Below, one piece after another: positions 7,046-7,371 of a stretch of DNA of 7,371 bases. How positions within the stretch are numbered: the first letter of the stretch is position 1; each line of letters begins with the position of its first letter. Under the pieces are notes generated by a model. That model saw nothing but the letters and a program-made list of their open reading frames with translations, had not been told where the DNA came from and did not search any database. The stretch is taken from assembly GCA_016209665.1 (NCBI GenBank), contig JACQVT010000379.1, positions 1 through 7,371 of the forward strand, given 5' to 3'. The stretch is from Planctomycetota bacterium (lineage in GTDB: Bacteria; Planctomycetota; Phycisphaerae; UBA1845; PWPN01). The position numbers and the translations under genes were made by a program.

Positions 7046-7347
7046 CGCCTTGATGTCCTCAGCCGCCGGGTTCGAACGCCTGCCGTGCCGCCGCGGCGGT
7101 CTGCCGCCCCACACAACGCCGGGAACACGGGAGTAGACGGAACCCTTCCGGCCGGTCGCCGACCGCCCGGCGGGTTCGCCCTGCCCTGTCCCTCGGTTTC
7201 GGTGAAGACACGGGCCGCGCCGATCAAAACCGCCCGCCGCGGCCAAACCAATATCATCCCCTATCCCGCCAGGCGTGTCCAGTGAGCTGAGGCGCGTGCC
7301 ACGCCCGAGGGTGCATCGGGCGATCAGGGGCATCTGTGTCGGGTAGC
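7046..7347. other. Leader/intergenic region upstream of the GreA-family gene
   Basis: About 300 bases hold no convincing gene. The minus-strand frame of the GreA-family gene continues to an ATG at 7333, but its predicted residues are mostly Arg, Gly and Pro without domain character. GAGGA at 7060-7056 is the likely ribosome-binding site for 7045. A weak promoter pair on the minus strand is TGGACA (7281-7276) and GATGAT (7258-7253) with a 17-base spacer, in the one AT-richer patch; it would leave a leader of about 200 bases. Confidence 0.35.
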
Positions 7348-7371
7348 ATGGGCAAGAGTAGAAAACGAGAG
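7348..7371 (+). CDS. Possible start of a divergent gene, cut off by the right edge
   Basis: An ATG at 7348 opens eight codons, MGKSRKRE, to the window end with no stop. The basic N-terminus and the drop in GC content after 7350 are compatible with a real gene start divergent from the GreA-family gene. The ribosome-binding site is poor: GGG ends four bases before the ATG, and AGGGG (7326-7330) is too far upstream. Eight codons cannot settle it, and no function can be given. Confidence 0.2.

Noticed and set aside
7060..7085. GGTTCGAAC, reminiscent of a tRNA T-loop
   Set aside because: The flanking bases do not form a T-stem on either strand, and no acceptor, D or anticodon arms can be found nearby.
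5120..7285. A 721-codon open frame on the plus strand, antisense to the GreA-family gene
   Set aside because: It is rich in Arg, Gln, His and Gly, shows no domain or ribosome-binding site, and lies exactly opposite a gene with clear GreA motifs. Long antisense frames are expected in DNA of this GC content.

Overview
The window is GC-rich DNA that most resembles a planctomycete (PVC group), perhaps of the Phycisphaerae type. This is inferred from protein style, because no rRNA or other phylogenetic marker is present. The clues are a tandem CxxC...CxxC zinc-ribbon protein of a kind common in planctomycetes, a GreA-type factor with a very long N-terminal extension as known from Chlamydia and some spirochaetes, a very large secreted sugar-binding or glycosidase-like protein, and high-GC codon use with long antisense open frames.

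Layout from left to right. (1) Minus strand, 446 to the left edge: a partial gene for a tandem zinc-ribbon protein that runs out of the window. (2) 447-696: a divergent intergenic region with a possible promoter for each flanking gene. (3) Plus strand, 697-1560: an unrecognised envelope protein with an N-terminal signal or lipoprotein-like segment and two predicted C-terminal membrane segments. (4) Minus strand, 4678 to 1589, convergent with gene 3 across 28 bases: a 1029-residue exported protein with a CBM9-like N-terminus, a probable TIM-barrel-like glycosidase core, a helical region and a C-terminal jelly-roll-like domain. (5) Minus strand, 7045 to 4835: a 736-residue protein with a GreA/GreB module at its C-terminus, followed by a hairpin plus T-run that looks like its terminator. 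(6) 7046-7371: leader or intergenic DNA with no convincing gene, except a possible plus-strand start at the right edge.

The genes do not form an evident pathway. The hairpin between genes 5 and 4 suggests they are separate transcription units although they share a strand. Genes 3 and 4 plausibly act at the envelope or outside the cell, and gene 5 acts on RNA polymerase. I see no CRISPR array, transposase, toxin-antitoxin pair, phage gene, tRNA or rRNA. The best leads are the large CBM9/barrel protein with no assigned catalytic family, the extended GreA protein, and the unknown membrane protein. I do not see a clear new multi-gene system.
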